Part shown: positions 43,916 through 53,079 of the stretch, in pieces
Layout of the letters: each line of letters begins with the position of its first letter
How positions within the stretch are numbered: the stretch's first letter is position 1
Source of the DNA: Bacteroidaceae bacterium
Lineage (GTDB): Bacteria > Bacteroidota > Bacteroidia > Bacteroidales > Bacteroidaceae
NCBI GenBank assembly: GCA_017557635.1
Contig: JAFYYH010000021.1
Coordinates: forward strand, 1 to 64,000
Direction: 5' to 3'
DNA: 64,000 nucleotides
Translations under genes and position numbers: made by a program
Notes under the pieces: generated by a model
What the model saw: the letters and a program-made list of their open reading frames with translations, nothing else
What the model was told of the DNA's origin: nothing
Database searches by the model: none

Positions 43916-46282
43916 TCAAAATGCGATGGTATATGTCTTGCCGGACTTGGTGTCGATGCTCTGATCCTTACCGTTCCAGCTGATGTTCAACTTGCCTCCT
44001 ACCGTAGAGCGAACGGTTACTGTTGCGGGCTTGCCATCCTTCCAGGTGAGTTCGTCAAGCACAAATCCGCCGCGGCAGCACAGCCCCTTTACGGTTCCGT
44101 CCTTCCATACGTCGGGCAGAGCGGGCAGAAGCACGATCTTACCGGTGTGGCTCTGAACGAGCATTTCGGCTATACCTGCGGTGCAACCGAAGTTTCCGTC
44201 AATCTGGAATGGCGGGTGGGCATCGAACAGGTTGTTGTATGTACCGCCGCGACCGCCGAATCCGCGTCCGCCGGCAGGCTTGATCTGATCCTGAATGAGT
44301 TTGTAGGCATGGTTGCCGTCAAGCAGGCGGGCCCACAGGCAGACCTTCCAACCCATTGACCATCCGGTTGACTCGTCACCGCGTGCCTCGAGGCTGGTGC
44401 GTACTGCTTTAAAGAGGTCAGGGGTGCCGTCGGCCGTAATCTGACGTCCGGGATACATACCCCACAGGTGTGATACGTGACGGTGGTTGTCCTTGGGATC
44501 ATCCCAATCCTCGAACCACTCCTGCAACTGTCCCCAGCTACCTATCTTCATGGGAGCCAGACGACCCTTGACTTCACTGAGTTTTTTCACGAATTCACCG
44601 TCCTTTTCGCCCATCAGAGCGGCAGCCTCGATGGTGTTTCCAAAGAGGTCGGCCATCATCTGGTTATCCATTGTGGCGCCGAACACGGTGGTTATGTTGC
44701 CCTTGCCCAGAACGTCCTGTACGTGGGGTGCGTTCTCAGGTGAATATGACGGTGCAATCACAAGATATTTGTTGCCCGATACGGGTTCCTCAACAAGGAA
44801 GTCGATGAAGAACTCGCAGGCACTCTTCATGATGGGATATATCTCCTTAAGATATTTGGGATCCTGGTTGAACAGGTAGCCGTCCCATATCTGCTGGCAG
44901 AACCATGCAGCACCGGTGGGCCACATTCCGTTGTAGGCGCCGTCAACAGCACCGGTGGAACGCCAGATATCGGTGTTGTGGTGCAATGTCCATCCGCGGC
45001 AGCCGTACATCTCGGCGGTCTCCTTTCCGTGCTCTGCGCAATCCTTTACCAACTGCAGGAAGGGATCGAATGTCTGGGAGATACCGCAGACGAATGCGGG
45101 CCAGTAGTTCATCTCAACATTGATGTTGGTGGTGTACTTGCCGTCCCACGGAGCCTGGCGGCTCTCGTTCCAGATACCCTGCAGGTTGGCGGCCTGTCCG
45201 CCCGGCTGTGAGCAGCATATGAGCAGGTATCGGCCGAACTGGAAGTAGAGTGTTACCAGCTGCGGGTCAAAGTTGCTTGCGAACTGGGCTACACGCTGGT
45301 CGGTTGGCAGCTTGGCCTGGTCATTGGTGCCCAGGTCCATTGTTACGGTGTGGAACTGCTTCTGGTATGCGCTTATGTGGTCTGCAAGTACCTTGTCATA
45401 TTTCTTCTTGCCCTTGCTGAAGGGCTCCATCCAGCGGTCGGCAGCCTGATTTTCGTTGCCGTTCACGCTCTGGTAGTTCACAAAGTTGGTACCTATTGAG
45501 ATATAGATGGTAACTGCATCGGCTCCGTTAACGGTGATGGCGTTGTCATCGGCTGTCATCTGACCGCCCTCGGGTACGATCAGGGTCTTGTCGGTGAAAC
45601 GGATCTTACCCTCAATGCCTTCGTGGTCGTCGCCCTTGCAGGATACGGTCATCACGGCCTGCTTGCCTGTAATCTCGGCCGAGCGGCTTAAGATGCGGTC
45701 CTCGCGGTACGGCAGGTCATAGCGTGCCTTAAATGAGAGAGCACCTTTGGCCGATGCGGTCAGGCGCACTACGATAACCTGGTCGGGGAATGAGACGAAA
45801 CACTCACGGGTGTACTCAGTTCCGTTTGCCTTGAAGCGGGTCAGAGCTACGGCCTTATCGATGTCCAGTTCCCTGTAATAGTCGGTGAAATCGGTGATTC
45901 CGTCAAAATCAAGCATCAGCGAGCCGGCTGTCTGGTAGGGCATTCCGTGCGCGCTCTTGGATGAGATGTACTCATCGCAAAGGGCCTGTGCATCGGACCT
46001 ACGTCCCTCCCAGAGGGCGGTGCGGATCTGCTCCAGTCCGTCCTTGGCGGCGTAGTTCACATTGTTGTGAGGGCCGCCGCCCCAGATGGTCTCCTCGTTT
46101 ATCTGGATACGCTCCTGTGCGGGTGTTCCGAACACCATTGCACCAAGGCGGCCGTTACCCAACGGGAGGGCATCGGTCCACTGGCGCGCAGGCGCATCGT
46201 ACCATAATTTCAGGTTCTCAGTCTGTGAGCAGCATGTCAGTGACACAAGCGCCACTGCTGCAAATAGCAAAGTCTTTTTCAT
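43916..46282 (-). CDS. GH95 family glycoside hydrolase (alpha-L-fucosidase type)
   Basis: 788 residues with a signal peptide; a cysteine pair (LTCCSQ) near residue 18 might serve as a lipobox. The N-terminal blocks LWYDAPARQWTDALPLGNGRLGAMVFG and QINEETIWGGGPHNN are GH95 signatures, and NINVEMNYWPAFVCG, APSYSPENAP and HRHVSHLWGMYPG are from the barrel with its catalytic residues. The family hydrolyses alpha-1,2-L-fucosyl or alpha-L-galactosyl bonds, for example on xyloglucan or host glycans. Confidence 0.93.
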   Translation of the reverse strand: MKKTLLFAAVALVSLTCCSQTENLKLWYDAPARQWTDALPLGNGRLGAMVFGTPAQERIQINEETIWGGGPHNNVNYAAKDGLEQIRTALWEGRRSDAQALCDEYISSKSAHGMPYQTAGSLMLDFDGITDFTDYYRELDIDKAVALTRFKANGTEYTRECFVSFPDQVIVVRLTASAKGALSFKARYDLPYREDRILSRSAEITGKQAVMTVSCKGDDHEGIEGKIRFTDKTLIVPEGGQMTADDNAITVNGADAVTIYISIGTNFVNYQSVNGNENQAADRWMEPFSKGKKKYDKVLADHISAYQKQFHTVTMDLGTNDQAKLPTDQRVAQFASNFDPQLVTLYFQFGRYLLICCSQPGGQAANLQGIWNESRQAPWDGKYTTNINVEMNYWPAFVCGISQTFDPFLQLVKDCAEHGKETAEMYGCRGWTLHHNTDIWRSTGAVDGAYNGMWPTGAAWFCQQIWDGYLFNQDPKYLKEIYPIMKSACEFFIDFLVEEPVSGNKYLVIAPSYSPENAPHVQDVLGKGNITTVFGATMDNQMMADLFGNTIEAAALMGEKDGEFVKKLSEVKGRLAPMKIGSWGQLQEWFEDWDDPKDNHRHVSHLWGMYPGRQITADGTPDLFKAVRTSLEARGDESTGWSMGWKVCLWARLLDGNHAYKLIQDQIKPAGGRGFGGRGGTYNNLFDAHPPFQIDGNFGCTAGIAEMLVQSHTGKIVLLPALPDVWKDGTVKGLCCRGGFVLDELTWKDGKPATVTVRSTVGGKLNISWNGKDQSIDTKSGKTYTIAF

Positions 46283-46323
46283 TGTCGGGTTTGGTTAGTG
46301 GCAATTATCTAATTATCTGACCT

Positions 46324-46331
46324 CAAAAGTA
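46324..46331 (-). promoter_or_regulatory. Possible -7 box of the GH95-porin operon
   Basis: Minus strand TACTTTTG fits TAnnTTTG and lies 42 bases upstream of the GH95 ATG. No -33 box was recognised. Confidence 0.35.
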
Positions 46332-46360
46332 CTCATTTTTTGCATACGGCCCTAATTATT

Positions 46361-46453
46361 GGACACTTGGGCTGAATAATACGCTTGTACGCAGGTATCC
46401 GGTCGGAGTGTCCGCGCTCCACGCAAGTGCGGGGGTATTTTGGGACACTACGA
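46361..46453 (+). repeat. REP sequence upstream of the RAYT gene
   Basis: It begins GGACACTTGGGCTGA, then AATAATACGCTTGTACGC, GGTCGGAGTGTCCGCGCTCC (a short hairpin) and GTGCGGGGGTATTT, ending at GGGACACTA. AATACGC and the late GTATT pair as an outer stem. It has the same orientation as the copy after the gene. A partial second unit (AATACGTTTGCACGC, 46459 to about 46495) follows. Confidence 0.85.
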
Positions 46454-46524
46454 CATAACAATACGTTTGCACGCAGAAAACGCGTCGTAACGTCCGTGTA
46501 TTTGGCCGCCCCAACCATTATTGT

Positions 46525-46532
46525 TAGATTTG
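46525..46532 (+). promoter_or_regulatory. Possible -7 box of the RAYT gene
   Basis: TAGATTTG fits the consensus, 28 bases before the ATG at 46561, just after the REP units. Confidence 0.35.
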
Positions 46533-46560
46533 CGGAAACACTATCCTAGTACCAATTGTT

Positions 46561-47493
46561 ATGAGAAATCTCTACCATCTGTGTGTAGCATCACACAACG
46601 AAGTCCTTTTCAGGGATGAGTCTGATTTTCTGGCGTTTACAAACCTGATGGCGCTGGCTGCGTACAAGACAAATGAGGAGTTACTGGCCGATGCGCTTAT
46701 GTCAACCCACTATCATCTGGCGGTCATGTCGCATGATCCGGCCCCATTTATATCCAGTCTGCGGCACAGTTACGGCCGATACTTCAACTACAAATACAAT
46801 CGAACGGGCAGACTCGGCCCCAAGGGGTTCTTCCAGACCCGGATAGACGGAATGAAGCACCGAAACGCCGCATTGAGTTACATCCTGAGGAATGGGCTGC
46901 ACCATGCGCAAAGCCCGACCCCGTTCGGTTACAGGCACTGTACCATCAATTCCGTTTTTAACAAGGAGATGGGCCGAAGCAAGGAACGCCACCTTATTAC
47001 CTCCCGGTCGGAGATTGCAACGTACTTACCCCGACATGCGGTATTTCCCGATCATTATGTAATGAATGAAGACGGTGTATTCCTTCGCGAATCATTTATG
47101 GAGATACCACAGCTGGAATTGTTGTTCGTAACTCCGCGAGGATTCCTGTATCAGATGAACCGATTGTCCGATGAAGTCTGGCAAAAAGAACAGTTGGAAG
47201 AGAACCCGAACGAACCGCCTGTCACGTTGAATACCATTGAACGTCCGTTTGACAAGAAGAGCGTACTTTCGATGCTGGAATGTGAGAAGGGTTTCAAGTA
47301 CGATGCGTCCAAAATGAATGATGTCGCGGTGTGTGACATCATTGATAATCAGCTGATCAAACGATATAAGAAGGCGTCAGTATACGCCCTTGACGAAACG
47401 CAGAAAAACAAGATCGCACAGGTGCTTAAAAACGATTTCCGCATCCCCCAGTACCAGATAAACCGATGCCTGGTATGTGGACACTTGGGCTGA
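46561..47493 (+). CDS. REP-associated tyrosine transposase (RAYT, Y1 HUH family)
   Basis: 310 residues. The HUH-type metal site is STHYHLAVM (HxH) near residue 56, and the catalytic tyrosine is in HSYGRYFNYKYNRTGRLGPKGFFQTRI near residue 80. The C-terminus (QKNKIAQVLKNDFRIPQYQINRCL) looks like the DnaA/HTH tail of RAYTs. In family knowledge these enzymes bind and cleave REP hairpins. Here the gene is bounded by same-orientation REP copies, and the final residues VCGHLG and the TGA stop are encoded by the first bases of the downstream REP. No sign of terminal target duplication was found. Confidence 0.88.
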   Translation: MRNLYHLCVASHNEVLFRDESDFLAFTNLMALAAYKTNEELLADALMSTHYHLAVMSHDPAPFISSLRHSYGRYFNYKYNRTGRLGPKGFFQTRIDGMKHRNAALSYILRNGLHHAQSPTPFGYRHCTINSVFNKEMGRSKERHLITSRSEIATYLPRHAVFPDHYVMNEDGVFLRESFMEIPQLELLFVTPRGFLYQMNRLSDEVWQKEQLEENPNEPPVTLNTIERPFDKKSVLSMLECEKGFKYDASKMNDVAVCDIIDNQLIKRYKKASVYALDETQKNKIAQVLKNDFRIPQYQINRCLVCGHLG

Positions 47494-47571
47494 ATAATAC
47501 GCTTGCACGCGGGTTTACGGTCGGAGCGTCCGCGCTCCACGCAGGTGCGGGCGTATTAATGGACGCTTGGA
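47479..47571 (+). repeat. REP sequence overlapping the RAYT stop codon
   Basis: It begins GGACACTTGGGCTGA, whose TGA is the RAYT stop, then AATACGCTTGCACGCG, GGTCGGAGCGTCCGCGCTCC and GTGCGGGCGTATT, ending at GGACGCTTGGAC. A partial second unit (AATACGCTCGTACACGG, 47579 to about 47595) follows. Confidence 0.88.
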
Positions 47572-47688
47572 CAACACAATACGCTCGTACACGGAAAACA
47601 CGTTGAAGCGTCCACGCACCATGCGGAAAACGTCCCCACAACGCAAAAGAAAATAGCGCTGTACGATAGAGGTTTCGGTTATTATGAC

Positions 47689-47696
47689 TACCTTTG
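47689..47696 (+). promoter_or_regulatory. -7 box of xylB
   Basis: TACCTTTG fits the consensus and lies 52 bases before the ATG at 47748, after the RAYT-linked REP units. Confidence 0.45.
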
Positions 47697-47747
47697 TTTG
47701 CCCTAATGCAAAGCAAGGAAAATTACAATCAATTATAAGGAAAAACT

Positions 47748-49226
47748 ATGTATCTGTTAGGTTATGACATAGGCAGCTCTTCAGTGAAGTGCAGTCTTGT
47801 AGATGCCCAGAACGGCAGTTGCGTTGCAACCGCGTTCGCCCCAAAGAGTGAAGCACCCATTAAAGCAGTCAACCCCGGATGGGCTGAGCAGAACCCTGAA
47901 GACTGGTGGTCATACCTCAAGGCAGCCACTGCCGATGTAATGTCACAGTGCAAGGTCGATGTCAAGGACATCAAGGCCATCGGAATCTCCTATCAGATGC
48001 ACGGACTGGTGTGCGTTGACAAGAACCAGAAGGTACTTCGCCCCGCCATCATATGGTGTGACTCCCGCGCAGTAGGCATCGGCGAGAACGCATTCCAGGA
48101 ACTGGGCCGTTCACAGTGCCTCACCCACCTGCTCAACACCCCCGGCAACTTCACAGCCTCAAAACTGGCATGGGTAAAGCAGAACGAACCCAAGATCTTT
48201 GACAAGATCGACAAGATCATGCTCCCCGGTGACTACATCGCAATGCGTCTGACCGGCGAGATCGCAACCACAATATCAGGCCTGAGTGAAGGTATGTTCT
48301 GGGACTTCCAGACCGGCAAGGTTGCCGACTTCCTGCTTGATTTCTACGGAATACCCCGCACTTTCATACCCAACATCGTTCCCACCTTCGCAGAGCAGGG
48401 CCGTCTGACCGCCGCCGCTGCCAAGGAACTGAACCTGGCCGAGGGCACACCCGTTACCTACCGTGCCGGTGACCAGCCCAACAACGCCCTTTCACTGAAC
48501 GTATTCGAGCCCGGTGAAATCGCCTCAACCGCAGGTACATCAGGTGTTGTATACGGTGTGAACGGTGAGATCAGTTACGATCCCAAGTCAAGAGTGAACA
48601 CATTCGCCCACGTAAACCACAAGACCGGTTTCAACCGTCTGGGTATCCTACTCTGCATCAACGGTACAGGTATCCTCAATGCGTGGATGAAGCGCAACAT
48701 AGTACCCGAGGGTATCGGTTATGCCGAGATGAACGACCTGGCCGCCCAGGCACCCATCGGTGCAGCAGGCGTATCAGTACTGCCTTTCGGTAACGGTGCC
48801 GAGCGTGTTCTTGAGAACAAGGAGCGCGGCTGCAGCTTCAACGGTGTGAACTTCAACATCCACAACCGCTCACATCTGCTTCGTGCAGCTCAGGAAGGTA
48901 TCGTATTCTCATTCAAATACGGTATCGAGATAATGGAGGATATGGGTATGCCCGTGAACAAGATTCACGCCGGCAACGCCAACATGTTCCTCAGCCCGCT
49001 CTTCCGCGACACTCTGGCCGGTGTAACCGGTGCCACCATCGAACTTTACGACACAGACGGTTCAATAGGTGCAGCCAAGGGTGCAGGTATGGGAGCCCAC
49101 ATCTACAATGACCACAACGAGGCCTTCGCATCACTGCAGAAAATCCGTGTCATCGAGCCTAAGGCTTCCGATATGCCCGCTTACGATGAGGCATACCAGC
49201 TCTGGAAATCATACATTCAACAATAA
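47748..49226 (+). CDS. xylB: Xylulokinase (FGGY family)
   Basis: 492 residues. It phosphorylates D-xylulose to xylulose 5-phosphate, the entry to the pentose phosphate pathway. LLGYDIGSSSVKCSLVDA is the ATP/sugar phosphate-1 motif; AGDQPNNALSLN and GTSGVVYGVNG are the FGGY signatures, with the catalytic aspartate in AGDQ. Xylulokinase rather than other FGGY kinases is supported by QMHGLVCVD and by the partner GH8 gene 20 bases downstream. The gene is not followed by xylA in the window. Confidence 0.9.
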   Translation: MYLLGYDIGSSSVKCSLVDAQNGSCVATAFAPKSEAPIKAVNPGWAEQNPEDWWSYLKAATADVMSQCKVDVKDIKAIGISYQMHGLVCVDKNQKVLRPAIIWCDSRAVGIGENAFQELGRSQCLTHLLNTPGNFTASKLAWVKQNEPKIFDKIDKIMLPGDYIAMRLTGEIATTISGLSEGMFWDFQTGKVADFLLDFYGIPRTFIPNIVPTFAEQGRLTAAAAKELNLAEGTPVTYRAGDQPNNALSLNVFEPGEIASTAGTSGVVYGVNGEISYDPKSRVNTFAHVNHKTGFNRLGILLCINGTGILNAWMKRNIVPEGIGYAEMNDLAAQAPIGAAGVSVLPFGNGAERVLENKERGCSFNGVNFNIHNRSHLLRAAQEGIVFSFKYGIEIMEDMGMPVNKIHAGNANMFLSPLFRDTLAGVTGATIELYDTDGSIGAAKGAGMGAHIYNDHNEAFASLQKIRVIEPKASDMPAYDEAYQLWKSYIQQ

Positions 49227-49246
49227 AAAGCCAAATTACTGACAAA

Positions 49247-50539
49247 ATGAGAACAAACAAGACAACCACGATCATTATGGCTGCCCTCTGCTTAGTCCTG
49301 GGCATTGCCGCATGTTCATCATCCAAGAGTGCATCCAAACTGGCTCCCGCCAAGAAGGGATACGCCGAGACCGGAAAGTACCGCAACTACCTTAAGGAAC
49401 TCGGTTTCAGCCAGGAGGAGATTGACGGAAAGATTCAGGAAATCTACTCAGTCATATTCGAGGGTGAAGGAGCCGCTTACCACGATGTTGACGTTGAGGT
49501 TGACGGCAAGATGATACCCATGGGTTACATATCGGACGTAAAGAACAACGACGTTCGTACCGAGGGCCAGTCATACGCAATGATGATAGCTGTCCAGCTG
49601 GACAAACCTGAATTATTCAACAGAGTATGGCGCTGGTCAAAGCACTATATGCGTCACAACGAGGACGGTCCCTCACACGGTCTGTTTGCATGGTCATGCC
49701 GTACCAACGGCCGCCGCACATCAAACGGATCAGCCAGTGACGGTGAGCTCTACTACGTAACCGACCTTCTGCTGGCATCACGCCGCTGGGGAAGCTATGA
49801 GGAGTTCAACTACCTGGCCGAGGCACAGGAGCTGCTTAACGACCTCTTCTCAAAGGACGGTACAGGTGGTGTAACCAACATCATCAACATGGAGAAGAAG
49901 CTCATCAACTTCTGCCCCGATGTTCGTTCAAACGAGTGGACCGATCCTTCATATCACCTGCCCGCATTCTATGAAATCTGGGCCGAGACTGCCAAGGACG
50001 GTCGTGAGGCAATCTACCGCGAGCTGGCTGACAGCGCACGTGCATACCTGCACCGCGCCTGCGACCCTGTTACCGGTATCAACCCCGACCAGAGCCAGTT
50101 TGACGGTACTCCCAACCGCGGCAGCGAGTTCCACTATGACTCATGGCGCGTTCCTATGAACATCGCTATGGACTTCACATGGTACCACAAGGATGCTCAG
50201 TGGCAGACCGAGTATGCCACCAAGTTCCAGAACACCATCCTGGGCCGCTACGGCATCACCGAGTTCCCCGATCAGTTCGCACTCAACGGTGACGTATCAG
50301 CACGTCCCATGGGCGGCGGCCGCTGGCGTCCCAACCTGCGTCACTCAATCGGTTTTGTAGGCACCATGGCCACCACAGCCCTGATGTGTGACAGCGAGTA
50401 CAACCAGGAACTGGTAAAGCATATGTTCTCACTCAAGCACGAGCCCTATGAGGACGGCTACTACGATGTATACTACGACGGTTTGATTTACCTTTTCGCC
50501 CTGTTGCACCTTAGCGGCAACTATCGCATGAACTGGTAA
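49247..50539 (+). CDS. GH8 reducing-end xylose-releasing exo-oligoxylanase (Rex type)
   Basis: 430 residues with a lipobox (GIAACSSSKSA, cysteine near residue 24), so lipid-anchored. The catalytic acid is in VRTEGQSYAMMI and the base in NGSASDGELYYVTDL; SYHLPAFYEIW and VPMNIAMDFTWYHK match Rex enzymes of GH8. These cut single xylose units from the reducing end of xylo-oligosaccharides, which supplies xylose for XylB. The gene follows xylB by 20 bases and ends in a strong terminator. Confidence 0.9.
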   Translation: MRTNKTTTIIMAALCLVLGIAACSSSKSASKLAPAKKGYAETGKYRNYLKELGFSQEEIDGKIQEIYSVIFEGEGAAYHDVDVEVDGKMIPMGYISDVKNNDVRTEGQSYAMMIAVQLDKPELFNRVWRWSKHYMRHNEDGPSHGLFAWSCRTNGRRTSNGSASDGELYYVTDLLLASRRWGSYEEFNYLAEAQELLNDLFSKDGTGGVTNIINMEKKLINFCPDVRSNEWTDPSYHLPAFYEIWAETAKDGREAIYRELADSARAYLHRACDPVTGINPDQSQFDGTPNRGSEFHYDSWRVPMNIAMDFTWYHKDAQWQTEYATKFQNTILGRYGITEFPDQFALNGDVSARPMGGGRWRPNLRHSIGFVGTMATTALMCDSEYNQELVKHMFSLKHEPYEDGYYDVYYDGLIYLFALLHLSGNYRMNW

Positions 50540-50559
50540 AATATACAGATACCATACGG

Positions 50560-50600
50560 AGCGTCCCGGCCATTTTGTTTTGGTCGGGACGTTCTTTTTT
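50560..50600 (+). terminator. Terminator after the GH8 gene
   Basis: AGCGTCCCGGCC and GGTCGGGACGTT form an 11 to 12 pair stem with an ATTTTGTTTT loop, followed by CTTTTTT. Confidence 0.85.
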
Positions 50601-50644
50601 ACAAAAAAACAACTGCCGATAGCTTCGCTTTCTAAAATTCTTGT

Positions 50645-50652
50645 TATCTTTA
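50645..50652 (+). promoter_or_regulatory. Possible -7 box of the fasciclin gene
   Basis: TATCTTTA differs from TAnnTTTG at the last base. It lies about 95 bases before the ATG; the leader contains an inverted repeat at 50662-50703. Confidence 0.3.
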
Positions 50653-50661
50653 CGCGCTATA

Positions 50662-50703
50662 TAAGTACATGCGTACATACGCGCGAGCGAGCGCATATAC
50701 TTA
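50662..50703 (+). repeat. Inverted repeat in the fasciclin gene leader
   Basis: TAAGTACATGCG (50662-50673) pairs with CGCATATACTTA (50692-50703) with one mismatch; the centre holds GCGCGAGCGAG. The transcript leader would fold at this site. Confidence 0.5.
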
Positions 50704-50746
50704 GGTACCAGACCCTAATAGGACTAAATAATTAATAACCAAAGAT

Positions 50747-53002
50747 ATGAAAATCAACAAAAGACTGTTCAGAAAGTCAGTACTGGCCGTTGCAGCCATC
50801 GCATTCCTCGGATTGGGAGTATCCTGTAAAGATCTCTGGAGCGAGCAGCACCCGGGTACTTACTACACAAACAATGGTGAAACTGTAGCCGACTACCTTA
50901 CCGGTAGGGTTAAGAATCACGGTGATTATTCTTACTTCATCGCCATCCTGGAGAAGGCTGAGCTTTGGGGTCAGATGAGAACCTACGGCACATACACCTG
51001 CTTTGCCCCTGATGACAAAGCCATGCAGGCATACTTCGACGAGAGACGTGCCGAAGCCCCCAACGACTCAGTACGCACTGTATTTGCAAGCCTTGAAAAT
51101 GTTCTGCAGAACCGCAAGCTTTGCGATACCATCGCACGCACCCACCTGTTCAACAACGCCATGTATGCTTCAGATTTGAACGGTGACGGAGTTCTCCAGC
51201 ATCCTAACATGCTTGACCGTTATGTAACATACAACTCATTCCCCGATTCAACTGATAAGGTTGTTGATGCAAACGGCAATGTGATTAAGGCTCATGACGG
51301 TACAGATTCCGTCAACATCAAACTGAAGTACCTCATCAACATGCAGGCATCACTTATCAAGACCGATGACTCTGTACAGAACGGTGTTGTACACAAGGTT
51401 GACAAGGTTATCCGTTCTTCAAATCAGTTCCTCCCCGGTCTGATGAAGGAGAACCCCAACCTCACAATATTCTACGGAGCTCTTGTATCCACAAAACTCA
51501 TCAACAAGATGGAGGGTGTCTATTTTGATGAGACTTATCCCGCAATTGATTATGAGTGGACCGAGCAGGCTCTCCGTGACAACTATGCCGGACTTCACAA
51601 GAACGAGACAGCATTCGAAACCGGTGATAACGCAGACCGCATTGCTTACCCCGAAAAACGTGAGTTCAAGTTCACGATGTTCGTAATGCCTGATACCGCT
51701 CTTGCAACATACAGTGACAATTACTGGTCAGGTGGTATTAAAGATGTAAATGATCTGCGTGAGTATGCCAAGAAGGTATATAACGATGCCGAGCACATCA
51801 ACGATGCAGACTCTCTGCCTACCAGCCCGCTGTATCAGCTTATCGCTTATCATATCCTGCCGTGCTGGCTCTCATATGACCAGTTCAACACCCGTCAGAT
51901 TCAGTTGCGTCAGCGTCACCTCCATTTCCAGGAGCATGACATGGAGGACTTCTTCGAGACCATGCTTCCTCACTCAATCATGCGTATAAGCACTCCTTAC
52001 CCCACCAACGAGAACCCGCTGGGTATCTTCATCAACCGTCGTGGTACTATCACAACCGGTCTGATTTCCGAGGGTGTAAGAATTGCTCAGAATGCAAGTG
52101 AGTATAATCTGCCGGGCAGCCTGACCAACATCTGCGTAAACGGCGGATACCATTACATCAACAAGCTTCTTGTATATGATGATTTCACCCGCAATACCGC
52201 ACTCCAGTGCCGTATGAGAATCATGTGCTGCACTCTGTCACCTGACTTCATCAACAGCCGCGGCCGTGGCCGTCTGAACGGTGAGACCAACATCAAGAAT
52301 ATTGACAAGATGTCAATGGCATACAAGATGGGTTATTGCACCAACTTCCTGTGGGTTGAGGATCAGACCAAGTTCTTTGTAAGATATCGTGACGCAAGTT
52401 TCGGAACATATAACGGTGATGAGCTCACAATCCGCGGTAGTTATGACCTCGCATTCAAACTGCCTCCTGTACCTGCCGACGGTACTTATGAGATCCGTGT
52501 ATGGAACAACTCTCTTGCCAGCAGCGGCCGTGGTGACCGTGGTATCGTTCAGTTCTACCTGCACCAGTACAATCCTGTAGAGGATGCCAATACATACTGG
52601 CGTAACTGGAAGTGGGATCCGCAGGGTATTCCTGTTGACCTTCGCTTAGGTGGTAGTGATTCACGTATCGGTATGGTACCTGACAATGATGACAGATACA
52701 GTGGAATGTCTGCAACTCAGGTGGAAGAGGCCATTAAACTCAACGACCGTGCTATGCGTATCCGTGGCTTCCTTAAGGCTCCGGATTCATACACCAGCGG
52801 TTCATCAACAGACTACAGCGGTGATCCTATCCGTGTAGATGAGAACTGCTACCGCAAGATCATGTCCAATGAATATCTCAAGGCCGACAACGACTATTGG
52901 GTTCGTATGCGTCAGGTTTATGAGGAGGACGGTGTATTCCCGTTCAGCTTCATCGAGATTGTACCTAAGAGCGTATATGAGGGTGCCGAGGATCAGCATT
53001 GA
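50747..53002 (+). CDS. Fasciclin-domain lipoprotein
   Basis: 751 residues with a lipobox (FLGLGVSCKD, cysteine near residue 27). Two FAS1-like domains are seen: the first from about YSYFIAILEKAELWGQM to VHKVDKVIRSS, the second around FTMFVMPDTALATYSDN and YQLIAYHILPCWLS to GGYHYINKLLVYD. A C-terminal part of about 250 residues (FVRYRDASFGTYNGDELTIRGSYDLAF...) is beta-rich, like a carbohydrate or surface domain. Such proteins are common in Bacteroidetes polysaccharide loci at the outer membrane. It faces the opposite way to the susD-type genes. Confidence 0.8.
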   Translation: MKINKRLFRKSVLAVAAIAFLGLGVSCKDLWSEQHPGTYYTNNGETVADYLTGRVKNHGDYSYFIAILEKAELWGQMRTYGTYTCFAPDDKAMQAYFDERRAEAPNDSVRTVFASLENVLQNRKLCDTIARTHLFNNAMYASDLNGDGVLQHPNMLDRYVTYNSFPDSTDKVVDANGNVIKAHDGTDSVNIKLKYLINMQASLIKTDDSVQNGVVHKVDKVIRSSNQFLPGLMKENPNLTIFYGALVSTKLINKMEGVYFDETYPAIDYEWTEQALRDNYAGLHKNETAFETGDNADRIAYPEKREFKFTMFVMPDTALATYSDNYWSGGIKDVNDLREYAKKVYNDAEHINDADSLPTSPLYQLIAYHILPCWLSYDQFNTRQIQLRQRHLHFQEHDMEDFFETMLPHSIMRISTPYPTNENPLGIFINRRGTITTGLISEGVRIAQNASEYNLPGSLTNICVNGGYHYINKLLVYDDFTRNTALQCRMRIMCCTLSPDFINSRGRGRLNGETNIKNIDKMSMAYKMGYCTNFLWVEDQTKFFVRYRDASFGTYNGDELTIRGSYDLAFKLPPVPADGTYEIRVWNNSLASSGRGDRGIVQFYLHQYNPVEDANTYWRNWKWDPQGIPVDLRLGGSDSRIGMVPDNDDRYSGMSATQVEEAIKLNDRAMRIRGFLKAPDSYTSGSSTDYSGDPIRVDENCYRKIMSNEYLKADNDYWVRMRQVYEEDGVFPFSFIEIVPKSVYEGAEDQH

Positions 53003-53019
53003 TCCCCGCCCCCTTACAT

Positions 53020-53057
53020 AAAAAAATATCGGAGCAGAAATGCTCCGATATTTTTTT
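53020..53057. terminator. Bidirectional terminator after the fasciclin gene
   Basis: AAATATCGGAGCA and TGCTCCGATATTT form a perfect stem with a GAAA loop and A/T runs on both sides, so it serves the fasciclin gene and the convergent gene at 53080. Confidence 0.9.
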
Positions 53058-53079
53058 GTCTATCAGTTGAAGATTTTGA

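Noticed and set aside
46561-47493. Complete insertion sequence with terminal inverted repeats and target duplication
   Set aside because: The flanking repeats are in direct, not inverted, orientation and no target duplication was found, which fits a RAYT with REP units instead.
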